Shown: piece by piece, positions 8,966 through 16,674 of the stretch
How the letters are laid out: each line of letters begins with the position of its first letter
How positions within the stretch are numbered: position 1 is the stretch's first letter
NCBI GenBank assembly: GCA_965224495.1
Contig: CBDCZI010000014.1
Location: forward strand, 62,001 to 126,000
Source: CBDCZI01 sp965224495
Lineage (GTDB): Bacteria; Bacteroidota; Bacteroidia; Cytophagales; JAAEPT01
Direction of reading: 5' to 3'
Length of the DNA: 64,000 bases
Translations under genes and position numbers: made by a program
Notes under the pieces: model-generated
Told to the model about the DNA's origin: nothing
The model's input: only the letters and a program-made list of their open reading frames with translations
Database searches by the model: none

Positions 8966-9448
8966 ATGTCAACAAGTAAATTACAAATAATACTCGAACT
9001 AAAAGACCGCTTAACGAAAGGGGTTAACCGAGCCAAAGGGAAGGTAAACAGCACCTTGAAAGGTATTAAGAGGAAATTTAAACAGTTTTCGCTTGAGAGT
9101 AGTCAGGCGTTTAAAGGAATGACCGACCAAATCCCTGGTCTCGGTAATGCCCTTTCTTTATTATCAAACCCTTATGTATGCTTTAGCGACTGCTGGAGCC
9201 GTCGCCTTTGGACTTGCCGTATTTGCGTTGGGCGGACACCTCTTTAAGGTGTCCGCCGAAATCCGACAACAAACCACCGAAGTCAAGACTTATTTTCAGG
9301 TGACGGGGGCAGAAGCTGATAAGTTGACCGCTAAAACAATGGCTTTAACGAAGACCTTCGATGGGTTGGATAGTACTGAACTAGTGAAAGCAAGTTCAGT
9401 ACTGCAGAAAGAATTTGCAAGTAGTGGTCTATCTGCAGAAGCTTCTAT
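8966..9448 (+). pseudogene. Phage tail tape-measure protein, 5' fragment, frameshifted
   Basis: Starts MSTSKLQIILELKDRLTKGV with a basic amphipathic N-terminus and the GMTDQIPGLGNALSLL stretch, then a hydrophobic segment (ALATAGAVAFGLAVFALGG) typical of TP901-type tape-measure proteins. A one-base change near 9177-9181 shifts the frame. The coding sequence is cut at 9448 by repeat 28 after SGLSAEAS. In Mu-like phages many genes separate the F-like gene from the tape measure, so their direct adjacency here indicates deletion or joining of fragments. The product would be non-functional. Confidence 0.72.
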
Positions 9449-9484
9449 AATATCGTTAATTCCTTATTCTAATCAAACCACAAC

Positions 9485-9559
9485 AAAAAAAGGGATAAGA
9501 AGTTTTCTCCGACGCACAAACCGAAAGAGTGTGCCCCTCATACTTCTTATCCCCACTCA
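9485..9559 (-). terminator. 75-nt hairpin insert, Rho-independent terminator candidate for the cas9-fic transcript
   Basis: A 12-bp perfect inverted repeat, GGGATAAGAAGT (9492-9503) with ACTTCTTATCCC (9542-9553), encloses a second stem GCACA/TGTGC. On the minus strand the outer stem is followed by seven T (A7 at 9485-9491). It sits between the last two repeats, so it occupies a spacer position yet could stop transcripts running from cas9 and fic into the array. Confidence 0.55.
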
Positions 9560-9598
9560 AATATCGTTAATTCCTTATTCTAATCAAATCATAGTACT

Positions 9599-10156
9599 TT
9601 ACTCACAATCGTCTTCTTTCTCGTACCCCTCATAATAGTATGATTGCTCAATACCTTTAAATATAATCTCTCGATTATTAATATCTTCTGTTAGGTTAGA
9701 AAATAAAAGTGTTTTTATTTCCAAGTCATTAATAGGACTTCTCTCCATTGCCTGTAAGTAAAGTGTTTTATCAACATTTTGCCAATTCACAATTTTTTTC
9801 AATCTATTTTTCAAAATCACATCTAACCATATTCGCATTGTTCTACCATTTCCTTCCATAAAGAGATGAGCAATATTCATTTCTACATACTTGGCAATAA
9901 TTTCGTCAAATGTACTTTCAGGCATTTGCTCAATCTTCAACAAAATATCTTTTAAGTATAAAGCATTCGCAAATCTAAAGCCTCCTTTTGATATGTTTTT
10001 TTTACGTATTTGACCTGCAAACTCGTACAGTTGGTTAAAAAGATAATGATGTATCTGTTGCAACCCTTTTGTTGAGCCAACTTCTATTTTATCAACCTCA
10101 CCTGTTTCAAATAAGTCGTAAGCATTTTCTAAACTTTTTTTATCAATATTTTTCAT
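9599..10156 (-). CDS. Fic-domain adenylyltransferase, class III (NmFic-like)
   Basis: Fic enzymes usually transfer AMP to a hydroxyl side chain of a target protein; NmFic-type enzymes are reported to modify DNA gyrase. The core motif is HLFMEGNGRTMR (residues 97-108), with catalytic His97; the usual HPF is HLF here. A flap region (KGGFRFA, about 57-63) precedes it. The C-terminus carries SYYYEG (172-177), matching the self-inhibitory S/TxxxEG/N motif of class III Fic proteins. It stands alone, with no separate antitoxin. It lies 91 bases after cas9 on the same strand and ends just beyond the degenerate CRISPR repeat, so it is probably cotranscribed with cas9. A link to immunity is inference from position only. 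Confidence 0.88.
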   Translation of the reverse strand: MKNIDKKSLENAYDLFETGEVDKIEVGSTKGLQQIHHYLFNQLYEFAGQIRKKNISKGGFRFANALYLKDILLKIEQMPESTFDEIIAKYVEMNIAHLFMEGNGRTMRIWLDVILKNRLKKIVNWQNVDKTLYLQAMERSPINDLEIKTLLFSNLTEDINNREIIFKGIEQSYYYEGYEKEDDCE

Positions 10157-10247
10157 CTTATTTCAACTAGTTATCCATTATAATTGGTGAGTTGTCCCTG
10201 GGTACTTTTTATTGTTAACCACTCCAAAACATCGTCCTCTATTCTAC

Positions 10248-13200
10248 TTACAACAAACTAACTTCTCCCGAAACAGATACTTGTACTTTTATAGGATTAA
10301 ATGTTTGCCAACCTGTTTTACCTGTACCAAACCCTTTGATATATTCATAAGCAATCCCTAGTTTACCGTCTAAGCTACTCTCAATATGTTTTCTAAAGTA
10401 ATAATCTCCTGCTGTAAACTTCTGCACCCTATAAAGGTGCTTTTTCAACTCTTTTTTATCTTCCCAATCAATAGTTTCTTTTTCCAAATTCAACAAAAAC
10501 AAATCGTTAATCTGCAAGGTCTCAACTACCTCTTTTCCATCTTCTGGTAATTGGTACAAGTCTTGTTTTTGTTGTAACCGCTCTACGGCTTTCCAAAACG
10601 TAACCACCTCTTCTTTCATTTCGCCTTGTTCATTTTTATAAATCAACACGTGGTGATTCTTATTTGGATTCACATAACCATTAACCTCTTCTTTCAATTG
10701 CTCAGCTTTACCTATTACTTCCTTCATTCTTACCTTTCTGACAGGTACAGGTGCTCCGTTTTTATTTGGCAAAAAGATTTGAGGTAGCAACTCTCCTTCT
10801 TCGTTGGTGATAAAAAATGTATTTTTAGGTATCTCCTCTTTTTTTTTATCGCCTAAAAAACCTCCTAAAACTTCTATTCTTGCTTTTATTAGCTTTTTTA
10901 TCTGAGGGTCAACTACTTTTTCAAGTTGTTTGAGTTTTGCTAAACTCTCTATGGGTTTGCGTACGTGGTAAGCCTCTTCTCCTTGGTTGTTTTGGCGTTT
11001 GCCATATACCGTTTCTTTATGTAATTGCCCACGAGCACCAACGCCTTTGTTAATATATGTTTTATCTCCTTTTTTTGTAACCACCGTACGTGTTGTCAGT
11101 ACACGATTTACTTGTCTATGAGATACTAATATTTGCTCTACGGCATCTTCAGCATCTTGTACAAACGCCTCCCAAGGTAACTCAAATTGTTTGTTACTTG
11201 CTTCTCGTTTGTACCTGTTCCATTTAGTCATCTGTTGCACAAAACTTCTTTTGGTACACGCTACGACTAACGCATCTACAGCGTGGTGTCTGTGGTCATC
11301 ACGCGTTTTCTCATCACCTTCTTTATTTAACACTCCGTTCATCCCCCACAAATGCCTAAGTTTGGCAGTCGCTTGCCCTGGAGAAACCGTGATTTTATTT
11401 TTATCACAAACCTTACTCAGGTAGTTTTTTGTTTCTTTACTAATAAATCGGGTATCATTAAGTTGTCTTTCTATAAAACCAACCTCTACTTTTTCTTTAG
11501 CAAAGTGTTTAAACTTATAGTAACGTTTAGGGTGTTCTTTGCTATCATAAAACAATCCTAATACTCTATTTTTTACTTTATCCCACTTGGCATCTCCTTG
11601 CTTACTGTAAAATTCAAAAGGTGTTTGGTCACCTTTCTTTCTGTTTTCGTCAGCAAAACAAAGTGTTTTGTTCATAAAACTATCGTCCAACGAACGGCTG
11701 TAAGGTATAATATGCTCTATCTGTACTGCTCCTGTAAATAGTTGAGCAACTCCAATTGGGTTTCCTGTATAAGGACACGTACGCTGACACTCTTCCCACA
11801 ATTTATATTTCAATATATTGTCGTGTGTATGTCTTTGGTTAAGGTAATCTAACTCTCCTTTTATTTTGTCGTTTACTTTTTCTAAACGTACGTTTTCTAT
11901 ACGTATATCATTTCTTCGTGACTTTGAGTTTTTCATATCACGTGCCATCTCTATTTTTATTTCATCAAAAGCACCAAATCGCTCGATTAACTCATTGACC
12001 AATCGTCGCACCTCAAACAACGCCGTAATCACAACAGGGTTTCTTAAATTTTGAATTTCCTTATCCGCCTCTTTCCCTAGGGGTAATTTTTCCAATACTT
12101 CCGATACAGAGATAGACGCACTATGATGGTAGAGTTTTTTTAATTGTTTATCTGTCAATCCAAACTCTTCTTTCAAAAATTGTTTTAGGTTTTTAATAAA
12201 GCCTCCTTTCTCTTTTTTTGTAATAATATCTTCAATATTATCTGTAATTAGGCTCTTTTTATCCTCATCTAGCTCCTTCCATTTTTGTCCAAAAGCATTT
12301 TTTATTCCTCCCAACACAACAGCTTTATCATAAGTAAAGCCCATTTCCAAGAAAGGTAGTATATTAGTTATCGCTTTTAAGCTCAGACTAGCATAGCCAT
12401 CTTTCAAATGTAGTTTACTAATAGCCGTAGCTGTTTCTTCATCTACCCCCCACTTTTCTAGCGCATACGCTTTTAGTTTCTCGATATCATCAAAATCATT
12501 GAGCACATGCCAAATGTCCGTTTGTTCTTTTTGAGAAAACGTAGCCCATCTTTTACCAAAAAAATTCTTATGTGCTAATTTACTTATCGTAAACGCTCCA
12601 ACTACTTTGTCTGTGTCTTGGTAATTAAACTTGTACGCACTGTCCGTTTTCCCAATTTTCTTTTTTACCTCTTTAAAACTTGGTTTATCTTTAGTCATCA
12701 AGAGCTCAAACACTTTTTCTCTATCTTCTTTATGTAGTTTTACTCCATTGCACTCTATGGTATTCACAAATTGCCACGAACGAAATTGCTCAAACTGTGG
12801 CATACTTACCAAACATTTCGTTTTACTATTTTCAAACGTACACTTACCAACCAAATGCTTCTGTGATTTCAAGGGACGTTGAAAAAACAAAAGACCATCA
12901 ATAGCAAAATCATCTTCTGCCTTACGCCCGCCAACGATTTCTTTCAATTCCTTCGTTAGTGTATTATGATAACCTGATTGACTGTCCCAAATCATTTCAA
13001 ATTCATCAATATACATTTGCCTTGTCGTGTAACGGTTACGTACACGTTCCAACTCAGCTACAAACGGAGTGTTTTCTACAGGTAACTGCTCATACAAATA
13101 ACTACCCAACGTCGTATCTTTAATGCTTTCTTGTGTTTCTGATATCCCTATCTTACCTGTTTTACTATCACCTTTAAAAATAGCTCCTTTCTCATCAGAT

Positions 13201-13655
13201 TTTGTCGCACTTCTACTATTACTCAAAAAACCTCTTCGCTGAATAAGGTGAAAAAACACTCTTCCCAATTCTTCTAAAGTGATTTGTTCGCTAAGGGCTT
13301 TATGCCTCAGTTCATAAGGGTTTAAAACTAACCAATCTCTCAATTCTTCTTCTGGGAAACGTTTTTTAGATTTCCATTGAGTAATTGCTTGAGCCGATAA
13401 TGGACACATTCCTTGAGATGCCAACAAAACCAATAATTTTTGTTTTCTTAAACGTCTTCTAAAAAACTGCTTACGTAAACCTCTATTAGCTGTCCTACTT
13501 GCGTTTTTAGACAATTCTTTTTCTCCTTCCCCCAACTTATTTACTCCTTCAGGAAATATACGAGAGCCAATTCCTATTATTTTATTTGACAACTCATCTA
13601 TTACCGCCCAACCTATTGAATTTGTCCCTAAATCTAATCCTAATACCTTTTTCAT
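10248..13655 (-). CDS. cas9: CRISPR-associated endonuclease Cas9, type II-C
   Basis: RNA-guided DNA endonuclease of 1135 residues, compact as in type II-C. RuvC-I is MKKVLGLDLGTNSIGWAVID with Asp8. The arginine-rich bridge helix is NRGLRKQFFRRRLRKQK (about 57-73). RuvC-II is EIKIEMARDMKNSK with Glu569. The HNH domain has QIEHIIPYSRSLDDSF with His648 and NRKKGD with Asn671. RuvC-III is DDHRHHAVDAL with His791 and Asp794. All nuclease residues are present and the frame is intact, so interference should work even though cas1 is broken. No csn2 or cas4 is nearby. It is the first gene of a minus-strand unit with fic, divergent from the tracrRNA. Confidence 0.97.
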   Translation of the reverse strand: MKKVLGLDLGTNSIGWAVIDELSNKIIGIGSRIFPEGVNKLGEGEKELSKNASRTANRGLRKQFFRRRLRKQKLLVLLASQGMCPLSAQAITQWKSKKRFPEEELRDWLVLNPYELRHKALSEQITLEELGRVFFHLIQRRGFLSNSRSATKSDEKGAIFKGDSKTGKIGISETQESIKDTTLGSYLYEQLPVENTPFVAELERVRNRYTTRQMYIDEFEMIWDSQSGYHNTLTKELKEIVGGRKAEDDFAIDGLLFFQRPLKSQKHLVGKCTFENSKTKCLVSMPQFEQFRSWQFVNTIECNGVKLHKEDREKVFELLMTKDKPSFKEVKKKIGKTDSAYKFNYQDTDKVVGAFTISKLAHKNFFGKRWATFSQKEQTDIWHVLNDFDDIEKLKAYALEKWGVDEETATAISKLHLKDGYASLSLKAITNILPFLEMGFTYDKAVVLGGIKNAFGQKWKELDEDKKSLITDNIEDIITKKEKGGFIKNLKQFLKEEFGLTDKQLKKLYHHSASISVSEVLEKLPLGKEADKEIQNLRNPVVITALFEVRRLVNELIERFGAFDEIKIEMARDMKNSKSRRNDIRIENVRLEKVNDKIKGELDYLNQRHTHDNILKYKLWEECQRTCPYTGNPIGVAQLFTGAVQIEHIIPYSRSLDDSFMNKTLCFADENRKKGDQTPFEFYSKQGDAKWDKVKNRVLGLFYDSKEHPKRYYKFKHFAKEKVEVGFIERQLNDTRFISKETKNYLSKVCDKNKITVSPGQATAKLRHLWGMNGVLNKEGDEKTRDDHRHHAVDALVVACTKRSFVQQMTKWNRYKREASNKQFELPWEAFVQDAEDAVEQILVSHRQVNRVLTTRTVVTKKGDKTYINKGVGARGQLHKETVYGKRQNNQGEEAYHVRKPIESLAKLKQLEKVVDPQIKKLIKARIEVLGGFLGDKKKEEIPKNTFFITNEEGELLPQIFLPNKNGAPVPVRKVRMKEVIGKAEQLKEEVNGYVNPNKNHHVLIYKNEQGEMKEEVVTFWKAVERLQQKQDLYQLPEDGKEVVETLQINDLFLLNLEKETIDWEDKKELKKHLYRVQKFTAGDYYFRKHIESSLDGKLGIAYEYIKGFGTGKTGWQTFNPIKVQVSVSGEVSLL

Positions 13656-13754
13656 AAAAATCTTTTATTCACCTCTCTAAGTTATATAGATTAGTTTAAT
13701 CTACAAACCTTTTAGAATAGAAAAGGCACATTAAAAAAATATTTTCACGAGCAC

Positions 13755-13785
13755 TTGTTATTTACATTTTTAGCTTCTACATTTA
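13755..13785 (+). promoter_or_regulatory. tracrRNA promoter
   Basis: A TTG at 13755-13757 and TACATTTA at 13778-13785 are 20 bases apart, close to the Bacteroidota TTG / TAnnTTTG pattern. Transcription would begin near 13792, just ahead of the anti-repeat. Confidence 0.45.
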
Positions 13786-13791
13786 CAATAG

Positions 13792-13898
13792 ATAAAAAGA
13801 TTAATATTCCTTATTCGATCTTATCTTATCACAATAAGGCTATATGCCGAAGGTATTTTACCTACAAACCTGCGTACTCCGTGGGTTTTTCTTTTTTA
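13792..13898 (+). ncRNA. tracrRNA of the type II-C system
   Basis: The anti-repeat at 13803-13834 contains ATTCCTTATTC, an exact 11-nt complement of the crRNA repeat, then an internal bulge, then CACAA, which matches the other end of the repeat. It is followed by the typical nexus hairpin AAGGCTATATGCCG (13836-13849). A terminator stem follows: AACCTGCG (13867-13874), TACTC loop, CGTGGGTT (13880-13887), then a T-rich run. It is transcribed divergently from cas9. Ends are approximate. Its orientation fixes crRNA transcription to the minus strand. Confidence 0.9.
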
Positions 13899-14049
13899 TT
13901 CATTCGCAAACCCAACCAACTTACAGTTTTAAATTTACGGTTGAAGTCTAAAAGCAAGAAAAACGAAACAGCCCTACTACAAAGTATTACTAGAAACAAC
14001 GAAAAGAGAGGATGCTCCTTATATTTATTAATTAGAAAGACTTAAACAG

Positions 14050-14454
14050 ATGAATAAGGTTTATTATAAAAACGAAAGTAAATTGGTTTGGTATTTATTG
14101 TTAGTATTTACCGTAGCAGTGGTACTGACGGGCTACCTTTTAGTTAATTATTTTGCTTGGCAATTGATTCCTCTTTGGGCTATTATTGGGGGTAAAATTT
14201 ATGCTATTTCCACAAACCCTCCTGTTGCCATTGTTCAATTAGACGATGAAGGAATGACTATGTTGAATGAAAAATTAGGGAATACTTTTTATGCTTATGA
14301 GGATATTTTGTCGATAAAAATGAATTCTAAAGCGTTGAATGGTCATTTGAAACTAAAGTCTAAAAAAGGGAAAACACACCTCGACAGTGTAACCATACAA
14401 ATAGAAGACCAACGAGAGATTGTTCGTTTGGTTACGAGTAAAATTGGTGTGTAA
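14050..14454 (+). CDS. Small membrane protein of unknown function with PH-like tail
   Basis: The 134-residue protein has two adjacent hydrophobic helices (about 14-33 and 36-52) and then a soluble part (VQLDDEGMTMLNEKLGNTFYAYEDILSIKMNSK...) whose pattern recalls bacterial PH/YcxB-like domains. I do not recognise a function. It begins about 150 bases after the tracrRNA terminator and may start a new unit. Confidence 0.65.
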   Translation: MNKVYYKNESKLVWYLLLVFTVAVVLTGYLLVNYFAWQLIPLWAIIGGKIYAISTNPPVAIVQLDDEGMTMLNEKLGNTFYAYEDILSIKMNSKALNGHLKLKSKKGKTHLDSVTIQIEDQREIVRLVTSKIGV

Positions 14455-14500
14455 TTTTTAGCTAGCTATACACAGACGGCTAAAAATCAGCTATTATCGT

Positions 14501-14567
14501 CGGCATAGGGATTGACAGCGGTATCCTTTGTGAGGAACGAACAAAGATATAGCAGAAAGCCCGACCC
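14501..14567 (+). repeat. Dispersed structured element, copy 2
   Basis: Same core as at 817 (GGCATAGGGAT, ATCCTTTGTGAGG, ACAAAGATATAGC, AAAGCCCGACCC). It lies between two convergent genes. A GGGGATGCTCC motif follows at 14643-14653, as near other copies. Confidence 0.65.
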
Positions 14568-14664
14568 GCTCTTACTTATTTTAGTGAGTGCTGTTTTGAC
14601 TGAATACTTTCCTGCTACTACTCAAAATCACCTAACAAGAAAGGGGATGCTCCAAACAAATAGG

Positions 14665-15438
14665 TTAATCTACTACTTCTTCTTTGTAGTCTTTTAATGC
14701 TTTGAAAATTCCTTGTGCGACTTCTTTTTGATTGGTTTTATTTTTCAGAAATCTCTCTTCATCGAGATTGCTAATAAACCCTAACTCAACCAATACACTG
14801 GGCAGATTCGTTTTCCATAAAACAATAAACCCTGCCTGATGAATACCTCTATCGTGTCTTTTAACACTATTTTTAAATTCTGATTGGATTTTAGACGCCA
14901 AGTTTGCGCTATTCAATAAATAGGCACTTTGAAAATTTTCTAACAAGATGCGTGTCTCTGGACTATTCAAATTAAACCCTTCATAAACCGTATTGTCTTC
15001 TTCTTTTGCTATCACCTGGTTCTCTCTTTGTGCCACTCCCATATTTCGTGCATTAGCATGAAGCCCCATCACATAAGTTTCTGAACCATGTGCGTGTTTA
15101 GCTGTTGACGAGTTACAGTGAATAGAAATAAACATATCGGCACGTGCTTTATTAGCTATCTGAGCTCTTTTATGAAGCTCAACAAAAACATCTGTTTTAC
15201 GTGTAAAAATCACTTTGACGTCGGGCAAACTGTCTTTGATAAATTTCCCTAATTCCAACGCTACAGCTAAGGCAATATTTTTCTCAAAAGACGATGCTCC
15301 CAAAGCTCCTGGGTCTTTTCCGCCGTGACCTGCGTCTATAACTACGGTAAATTTCTTTTGCTCTTTTGCCGAATTTAACGCCATTCCGACAAACAAAACA
15401 ACGACCAACAAAACGAATATGCTTACTTTTTTCTTCAT
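14665..15438 (-). CDS. N-acetylmuramoyl-L-alanine amidase (Amidase_3)
   Basis: Zinc amidase that cleaves the bond between peptide stem and glycan in peptidoglycan. A signal or anchor helix (MKKKVSIFVLLVVVLFVGMAL) precedes the catalytic domain, which has VVIDAGHGGKDPGALG (zinc His), Glu in SSFEKNIAL, SIHCNSS (second zinc His) and VLVELGFISN (catalytic Glu). Its 257 residues form the catalytic domain alone, without SPOR or LysM domains. It probably acts at the septum during cell separation. It is transcribed alone and convergent with the small membrane protein. Confidence 0.92.
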   Translation of the reverse strand: MKKKVSIFVLLVVVLFVGMALNSAKEQKKFTVVIDAGHGGKDPGALGASSFEKNIALAVALELGKFIKDSLPDVKVIFTRKTDVFVELHKRAQIANKARADMFISIHCNSSTAKHAHGSETYVMGLHANARNMGVAQRENQVIAKEEDNTVYEGFNLNSPETRILLENFQSAYLLNSANLASKIQSEFKNSVKRHDRGIHQAGFIVLWKTNLPSVLVELGFISNLDEERFLKNKTNQKEVAQGIFKALKDYKEEVVD

Positions 15439-15636
15439 AAGGATGTTTAATACAAAATCTGTGCTACAAATTTTAGATTACAAAGATATTAAGTAAGAAA
15501 GTGTAATACTACACTCTTTATCTATTTTTCTGTTTGCTTAGAAGAATAAGCTAAACAACTACAAATGAATACTTAAGAGGTAAGTTTAGCGTTGCTATTT
15601 TCAACAAAAATAAATTTACCTAATGTATAACTGTGT

Positions 15637-15671
15637 TTTGTCGTTCAAATCGGTAGATTTTGCTATATTTG
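15637..15671 (+). promoter_or_regulatory. Promoter of the four-gene operon at 15718
   Basis: TTTG at 15637-15640 and TATATTTG at 15664-15671 fit the Bacteroidota promoter pattern, though the 23-base spacing is slightly long. The box is about 47 bases ahead of the first ATG. Confidence 0.45.
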
Positions 15672-15717
15672 TAGCAATATTTTAGATTTACAATAATAGA
15701 ACACAAAATACATAGTG

Positions 15718-16662
15718 ATGAAAAATCCAGAGTTAAGAATTTTTGCGGGACCAGACTCGCTTGACGACTTCAACATCGACGAAGTTTACGAAATTGCTGA
15801 AATGAAAGCAAAAGGTAAACAAGCAGTTTACGGTGCTAGAACGGTTGGTTTAAAGTCAAGAACTAATTTTGACAAAGTCAATTCAGAAGCTGGATTTATG
15901 GGGTACGACTTTGATGCCATCATGAAGAATTTTGATATTTTCGGAAAAGGTGGTAACGCTGATGATTTAGCTCCTCTTCCTACAGTTGAAATGGCTGCAA
16001 AGCTTTATAAAGACACTGGGTTAATTCCTTCTACTGAAATTATGTTACCTGCTATTCAATTGGCTTGTATCAAAAAATCTTTTGCTGACGCACCTTTTAT
16101 GGTTTGGAACTCTGCAGTAGATCAATTAGGGTGGCACATACGCCAAATGGCTGGGTTTGCTCAAGAGCACGGTTGGATGGTCGGTCTTAAAAATGGTAAA
16201 TGGTTAGGCGAAGAGTACAAAATCGCTGAAGACAAAGACTTTACTGGAAAAGTAAGTATCGAAACTGTTTGGGATGGTCTTATTGACTACTCTTCAAGAG
16301 CTCCTGAAACTGTTTTAATCCAACGTGGATGTGATTTGCCTGATAAAGGACAATACAGAAACTTACCTATTCACCAAACAGCGAAAAGAACAAAAGTTCG
16401 TCACGCTGATAGCAATATTAAATTATTCTTTGACCCTTCTCACTCTTTAGGTCCTAAAATGAGAGATCAAATGGTTGAGGAAACTGTAAAAGCAATGAAA
16501 ATGAAAATCGATGAGGATACGTTCTTATACGATGGTATTTTGATTGAAGTAGGAACTGCTAAATGTGATACTTTACAACACATTACACTTCCTGAAATGC
16601 AAAACATGATTGACGAATTAGCTGAGTTTAGAGATTTAGCTGGTGCTCCAATTAAAGGATAG
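15718..16662 (+). CDS. DAHP-synthase/KDO8P-synthase-fold protein of unknown substrate
   Basis: A TIM-barrel protein of 314 residues, chosen from ATG 15718 (a GTG lies one codon before). It has the family hallmarks FAGPDS near the start, GARTVGLKSRT, RGCDLPDKGQYRN, a DPSHSLGPKMRDQ motif and DGILIEVGT near the end. These match the metal- and phosphoenolpyruvate-binding positions of the DAHP/KDO8P synthase superfamily. It is not a standard AroF/AroG or KdsA, and no aromatic pathway gene is adjacent. It starts an operon with an ArgE-like enzyme 12 bases downstream, so a role in amino-acid metabolism is possible but unproven. Confidence 0.7.
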   Translation: MKNPELRIFAGPDSLDDFNIDEVYEIAEMKAKGKQAVYGARTVGLKSRTNFDKVNSEAGFMGYDFDAIMKNFDIFGKGGNADDLAPLPTVEMAAKLYKDTGLIPSTEIMLPAIQLACIKKSFADAPFMVWNSAVDQLGWHIRQMAGFAQEHGWMVGLKNGKWLGEEYKIAEDKDFTGKVSIETVWDGLIDYSSRAPETVLIQRGCDLPDKGQYRNLPIHQTAKRTKVRHADSNIKLFFDPSHSLGPKMRDQMVEETVKAMKMKIDEDTFLYDGILIEVGTAKCDTLQHITLPEMQNMIDELAEFRDLAGAPIKG

Positions 16663-16674
16663 TTAACAATATAT

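Larger units (their letters stand above)
5701..9595 (-). CRISPR. Type II-C CRISPR array: 29 repeats, 24 normal spacers, 4 abnormal inserts
   Basis: The repeat is 36 nt (minus-strand sense begins GTTGTGGTTTGATTAG and ends GAATTAACGATATT). Repeats start at 5701, 5767, 5832, 5898, 5964, 6029, 6095, 6160, 6225, 6291, 6357, 6423, 6489, 6555, 6621, 6687, 6753, 6819, 6885, 6950, 7016, 7082, 7148, 7366, 7432, 7635, 7700, 9449 and 9560. Repeat 6 has one extra A, repeat 25 one T-to-C change, repeat 27 lacks its last three matching bases, and repeat 29 is degenerate (last eight bases diverged), marking the old end. Normal spacers are 29-30 nt. Two are duplicated in tandem (6327/6393 and 6657/6723), and two (5934, 6261) are synonymous variants of one coding site. 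Abnormal inserts are 7184-7365 (182 nt), 7468-7634 (167 nt), 7733-9448 (about 1716 nt, phage genes) and 9485-9559 (75 nt, hairpin). The tracrRNA orientation implies minus-strand crRNAs. Confidence 0.97.

Noticed and set aside
7733..9448. Simple Mu-like prophage insertion into the array
   Set aside because: No phage ends, transposase or flanking duplication are seen, only internal gene fragments cut at repeats.
9440..9635. Extension of the tape-measure frame to 9635
   Set aside because: The frame past 9448 is made of repeat and hairpin sequence; the gene fragment ends at the repeat.
9599..10156. Fic as toxin of a two-gene toxin-antitoxin pair
   Set aside because: No antitoxin-like small gene is adjacent and the inhibitory SYYYEG motif is in the same chain.
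13755..14045. 96-codon open frame upstream of the small membrane protein
   Set aside because: It covers the tracrRNA on the same strand, with no protein features.
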